A stretch of DNA of 24,141 bases from positions 1-24,141 of the IMG/VR virus record IMGVR_UViG_3300037606_000117. One strand, 5' to 3'. The DNA comes from a virus. Shown here piece by piece: positions 21,329 to 24,141 of the stretch. Position numbers and translations under genes: made by a program. The stretch's first letter is position 1; each line of letters begins with the position of its first letter. The notes beneath the pieces were generated by a model, which saw nothing but the letters and a program-made list of their open reading frames with translations, was not told where the DNA came from and did not search any database.

Positions 21329-23427
21329 GCATACAAAGATATGCACCCGTCTTCAAGGATGTATTCGCCCTCGTCGTCGGACAAAACAGCATCCAAAGCA
21401 CGCCGCGCAGCCCGCCGATTGCTCTCGTTGGCGGCTCCCGGCGACCGGCGAACCACCTCGTCCAGCGCCGCCTTTTTCTCGATGCCCGTGGTCTGGACCA
21501 GCGTCAACTCGCCCAGCACTTCCAGCACCCGGGCCGCCCACACGCCGCTGTTCTTATTGGCGCCAGCCCCACCCTTCGAGGCCACAGGCACCGCCGCCTC
21601 TTGCACCACGCAGCTCGTCAGCACATCGCCGTCTTCATCAACGCCAACAGGCACCACACCCAAGGTGAAGCCCCATTCCAGCCCCGCCTCGCCGTCTTTT
21701 TGTTTGGTGGATCTGAGCAGGCGACCGCTTGGGGTGCTTGAGACCTCCAGCTCGGCGTCGGCAGCGGCCTGCAACCCAGACCAGCCCCTCGCCCCCTTGG
21801 CACTGTCTTTGCCCGAGTGGTGCACCAACACCACCGTGGCGCCCGTGGCCTTGTGTACGCCCTTGCAGTGCTGCAAGGCCTTGCCCACGTCCTCGCCCGC
21901 GTTCTCATTGGCACCAGGCATCACCTGGGCGAAGGTGTCGAATATCACCAAGCTCACAGGCCCACCCATGAGGATCTCTTTGCTCAGCTCCAGTGCATCG
22001 TCCTTGACCATCAGGTTTGGCGCCGCCTTGACCACACCCAAGTCCAGGCTGTCCAGATCCAGATTGTTGGCAAGGGCGTAGGCGTTGAGCCGGGTGCGAA
22101 ACCCGCCCGCACCCTCCGCCGCCACGTACACCACCCGGCCCTGCTTGACCCGCCGTCCGCGCCACGGCATACCGCGCGCAACGGCGCCAGCTAGGTCCAG
22201 TGCAATAAACGACTTGCCCGACATGGACGCCCCGTACAGCACGATCAACTCCGCACGCGGCAGCACACCCTTGACGATCCAAGTGGGGGCCGCGCCCTTC
22301 GCAAACTCGGCAACGGGGATAACCTCAAACCGCCGCCGGGTCTTGGGCTTGGGGGGTGTGATGGGCTCCGTTTTGTGGAGGTCATCCGCCTCAATATGAT
22401 CACCATCCTCGATCACATCAAAATCGTCCGCTATGTTTTCCGTAGCTGCTTGCGCAATCTCTACGGGGGCTGGCGTCGTATTTGGTGCCAGATTCTCGAA
22501 GTCAGCCAGTGTGGCCACCGGTGTGGACTTGGCTTTGCCCTTTTGGCAGTGCTCCACCCACAGGTACATCAAAGCCCGGTCACTGTCCTGGCGCCGATGG
22601 TCCAGCGCCACCTCGAATGCCCACAGATTCAAAGCCAGCAGGCTGAACACCTCGTCGTCAGACAGGCCGGCACTGTAAAGCGCTACGCTGGCCGCGAACA
22701 ACGCACGCGAACGGTCGCCGCCGTGGTCGCCCGTGGTCAGGAACGACACCACGCTGGTGGGCAATGGCAGGCTGTCCAAATTGGGCAGCACCAGCTCGTC
22801 CAGTATGTCGGGCAGCTCCAGGCTAATGATGGTGGCCGTCGTCTTGGTCTTGGCATACCGGTCGCTGAGGGCCAACAGGGTCGCTTGCTCAGGGCGCAGC
22901 ACCTCGAGGGGGCTGACCTTGAGCCGCTGCCCGGTGACAGTCAGGAAACGGAACTCGTGGCCGCCATACACCTCGATGCCCACCTCGTGGTTGGTCCAGT
23001 CGTTGGGAATCCCGCCCCCGATGAAGGTGCGCAGGCCGTTGCCGCTGGGTGACAGTTCGGTGTAGCTGGCCAGCCGGTCAATCACGTCCTGTGCCCACGG
23101 CAAAATGGTGTTGTCCGCCACGCACCGGTCCAGGTCAATGCCCACCACGTCGTGCTGGCCGGTCATCACATAGCCCAGGCCGGCAAACAGGGTGGGGTTG
23201 TCCTGGTAGGCCTTGAGCGCTTGCTCGTAGCTGTACCAGCGCTCAGGCTTGGCCGTGCTGATACCGTAGAACGGAGCCTTGGCATGGGCCGGTATTTTGT
23301 CGAACTTCTGGCGCTTTTCGTTCCAGACGGCCCGCCACGGTGCCCATCGGGCGTTGGCTTTGAGCGTGTCGGGGATGTTGTCGCCGTTGAACGGGAGCAA
23401 CGGGTTTGGGGTTTGTGGTTGGGACAT
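21325..23427 (-). CDS. Primase-polymerase fused to a RepA/DnaB-like helicase ATPase, 700 aa
   Basis: The likely phage replication protein. The N-terminal third resembles archaeo-eukaryotic primase-polymerases of the NrS-1 polymerase type: ARWAPWRAVW near residue 27, GIDLD with acidic residues (96-100), SPSGNGLRTF (126-135), and EVYGGHEF followed by RFLTVTG near 152-166. A linker with acidic residues (near 300-360) leads to a RecA-like ATPase of the AAA_25/RepA group: Walker A GASMSGKS (399-406), Walker B VIFDT with D497, and the sensor-like VLVHHSG with H536 and H537. The C-terminal part ends with a small helical region. One protein could thus unwind and prime DNA. ATG 23427 is taken as start; the codon before it is GTG and could also serve. 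It lies 19 nt after the preceding gene, and the palindromic block follows its stop. Confidence 0.88.
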   Translation of the reverse strand: MSQPQTPNPLLPFNGDNIPDTLKANARWAPWRAVWNEKRQKFDKIPAHAKAPFYGISTAKPERWYSYEQALKAYQDNPTLFAGLGYVMTGQHDVVGIDLDRCVADNTILPWAQDVIDRLASYTELSPSGNGLRTFIGGGIPNDWTNHEVGIEVYGGHEFRFLTVTGQRLKVSPLEVLRPEQATLLALSDRYAKTKTTATIISLELPDILDELVLPNLDSLPLPTSVVSFLTTGDHGGDRSRALFAASVALYSAGLSDDEVFSLLALNLWAFEVALDHRRQDSDRALMYLWVEHCQKGKAKSTPVATLADFENLAPNTTPAPVEIAQAATENIADDFDVIEDGDHIEADDLHKTEPITPPKPKTRRRFEVIPVAEFAKGAAPTWIVKGVLPRAELIVLYGASMSGKSFIALDLAGAVARGMPWRGRRVKQGRVVYVAAEGAGGFRTRLNAYALANNLDLDSLDLGVVKAAPNLMVKDDALELSKEILMGGPVSLVIFDTFAQVMPGANENAGEDVGKALQHCKGVHKATGATVVLVHHSGKDSAKGARGWSGLQAAADAELEVSSTPSGRLLRSTKQKDGEAGLEWGFTLGVVPVGVDEDGDVLTSCVVQEAAVPVASKGGAGANKNSGVWAARVLEVLGELTLVQTTGIEKKAALDEVVRRSPGAANESNRRAARRALDAVLSDDEGEYILEDGCISLYA

Positions 23428-23446
23428 CACAGGTCAAGGCCCTGGG

Positions 23447-23728
23447 TCAGCCCACAAGCTGGTGGCGCACCGACGTAGGGAACGGGTTGTGTGCAGAGGG
23501 CCCACTGATACGGGCGAGGGGGTCAGCCGATTCCTCCAGGAAGCCGCTGCGGTCCGCGCCCGTCACCTTGATGTACTCCACCTCGACCTTGGCGGAGTCC
23601 ACCAGAACGGATGCCACCAGGGCCACGGCCCGCGCCCGGTCCGGCTCCATGGGGTTCTCGCGGTTGCGCAGGTCGGCCAGGGTATCGAGCAGGTGCTGGC
23701 GCAGTGTGTTGATGTGGGGCGTGTTCAT
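23447..23728 (-). CDS. Small conserved phage protein of unknown function, 93 aa
   Basis: I know the sequence pattern DTLADLRNRENPMEPDRARA, then VALVASVLVDSAKVEVEYIKVTG from small phage proteins encoded near replication genes, but no function has been assigned as far as I know. It is helical and soluble, with no metal-binding cysteines. The helix VASVLVDSAKVEVEYIKVT may mediate oligomerisation. The ATG overlaps the stop of the HNH gene (ATGA), and the primase-helicase starts 19 nt after its stop, so it belongs to the replication operon. Confidence 0.75.
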   Translation of the reverse strand: MNTPHINTLRQHLLDTLADLRNRENPMEPDRARAVALVASVLVDSAKVEVEYIKVTGADRSGFLEESADPLARISGPSAHNPFPTSVRHQLVG

Positions 23729-24141
23729 GGGGTTGTGCTTTCGGCTTCTTTGTTAATACGGTTGACTTGACGGGTGATCGCACCCTTGAGCTGGTACAGA
23801 CGAGCCAGCTCAGGGGACTTGTTTCTAGGGTGGTTGCGCCGGGCGTTTTCTGCGCGCGTGATGGCCTCCACGGCGTCGGGTGTGATGCGCTCCAGCACCG
23901 TGGTTTTGCGCCCGGGCTTGAAAACGATGATGTGTTTGTCCGGGACAGGCCCGTTGGCCTCCTTCCAGACTAGGCGCGCCACCGGCTCCCAATCGCGCGG
24001 GCCCTTCCCCAGATCGGTGATCTTGCGATCCAGAATGCCCTCGCCGTTAATGCGGTAGCCACCCACCGGTACCCAGTTCTTGCTGGCCGCGCCACACCGC
24101 TCGCCTTTTTTGAAACGCGTCTCGTGGCTGCGTCCGCCGCT
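23725..24141 (-). CDS. HNH endonuclease (partial; start lies beyond the right edge)
   Basis: The frame is open to the window edge, so the GTG at 24066 is probably internal. Reading from the edge gives SHETRFKKGERCG, then NWVPVGGYRINGEG, a short basic linker, and DWEPVARLVWKEANGPVPDK followed by HIIVFKPG and ITRAENARRN. This is the pattern of phage HNH endonucleases with an N-terminal RFKKG segment; VFKPG and AENARRN correspond to the core and the end of the beta-beta-alpha metal motif. The position where many relatives have the first histidine of the motif (before the W of LVW) reads Ala-Arg here, so catalytic activity is uncertain. Such nucleases can help packaging or act as homing enzymes. 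The stop overlaps the next gene's ATG. Confidence 0.8.
   Translation of the reverse strand, partial: SGGRSHETRFKKGERCGAASKNWVPVGGYRINGEGILDRKITDLGKGPRDWEPVARLVWKEANGPVPDKHIIVFKPGRKTTVLERITPDAVEAITRAENARRNHPRNKSPELARLYQLKGAITRQVNRINKEAESTTP

Noticed and set aside
20727-21401. A 224-codon minus-strand frame across the lipoprotein gene and the palindromes
   Set aside because: It overlaps the clear lipoprotein gene in antisense, crosses both palindromes and the primase end, and its cysteine/serine-rich product comes from the repeats.
1-24141. CRISPR arrays, tRNA genes, insertion sequences, integrase or phage RNA polymerase
   Set aside because: None was seen on either strand; the repeats present are too few or irregular for an array, and no such protein pattern appears.

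Overview
The window is a continuous piece of a tailed-phage (podovirus-type) genome or prophage. It is GC-rich (roughly 60% by eye), and its capsid genes resemble those of Bordetella phage BPP-1. I therefore infer a betaproteobacterial (Burkholderiales-like) host, but no host gene, integrase or attachment site is visible to prove it. Nearly all genes lie on the minus strand and are tightly packed, often with start/stop overlaps, so the genome reads from the right edge to the left edge.

Reading right to left, the first block is DNA metabolism: an HNH endonuclease cut by the window edge, a small unknown protein, and a fused primase-polymerase/helicase. A 180-bp non-coding block follows, made of palindromes flanked by 15-bp direct repeats; it could be a replication origin or a convergent-gene barrier. 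Next comes the only plus-strand gene, a small DUF4156-like lipoprotein that looks like a moron.

The virion block then runs uninterrupted: a small HTH protein, small and large terminase, a short MCDP-type protein, portal, a small capsid-associated protein, a Bbp19-family protein, scaffold, major capsid protein, Bbp16-type cement protein, a conserved unknown protein, a strong intrinsic terminator, tail tubular proteins A and B, and four internal-virion-protein-like genes corresponding in order to T7 gp13, gp14, gp15 and gp16. The last is a 2319-residue polyvalent protein with a GNAT-like domain, an HESGH zincin-like motif and membrane-seeking segments. The window ends inside the anchor domain of a tail fibre gene that starts at a TTG codon (positions 419 to 1).

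Together the genes would replicate DNA, package it into a BPP-1-like capsid and eject it through a short T7-like tail with an internal ejectosome. Lysis, integration, repressor and tail-fibre tip genes are outside the window.

The most unusual signal is an 11-bp sequence, GGTGCACGTAA, found exactly five times, always on the coding strand, always at a gene junction, and 28 or 48-52 nt before the next start codon. Other points of interest are a possible nested gene inside the giant internal virion gene, the palindromic block beside the primase gene, and several TTG or GTG starts.
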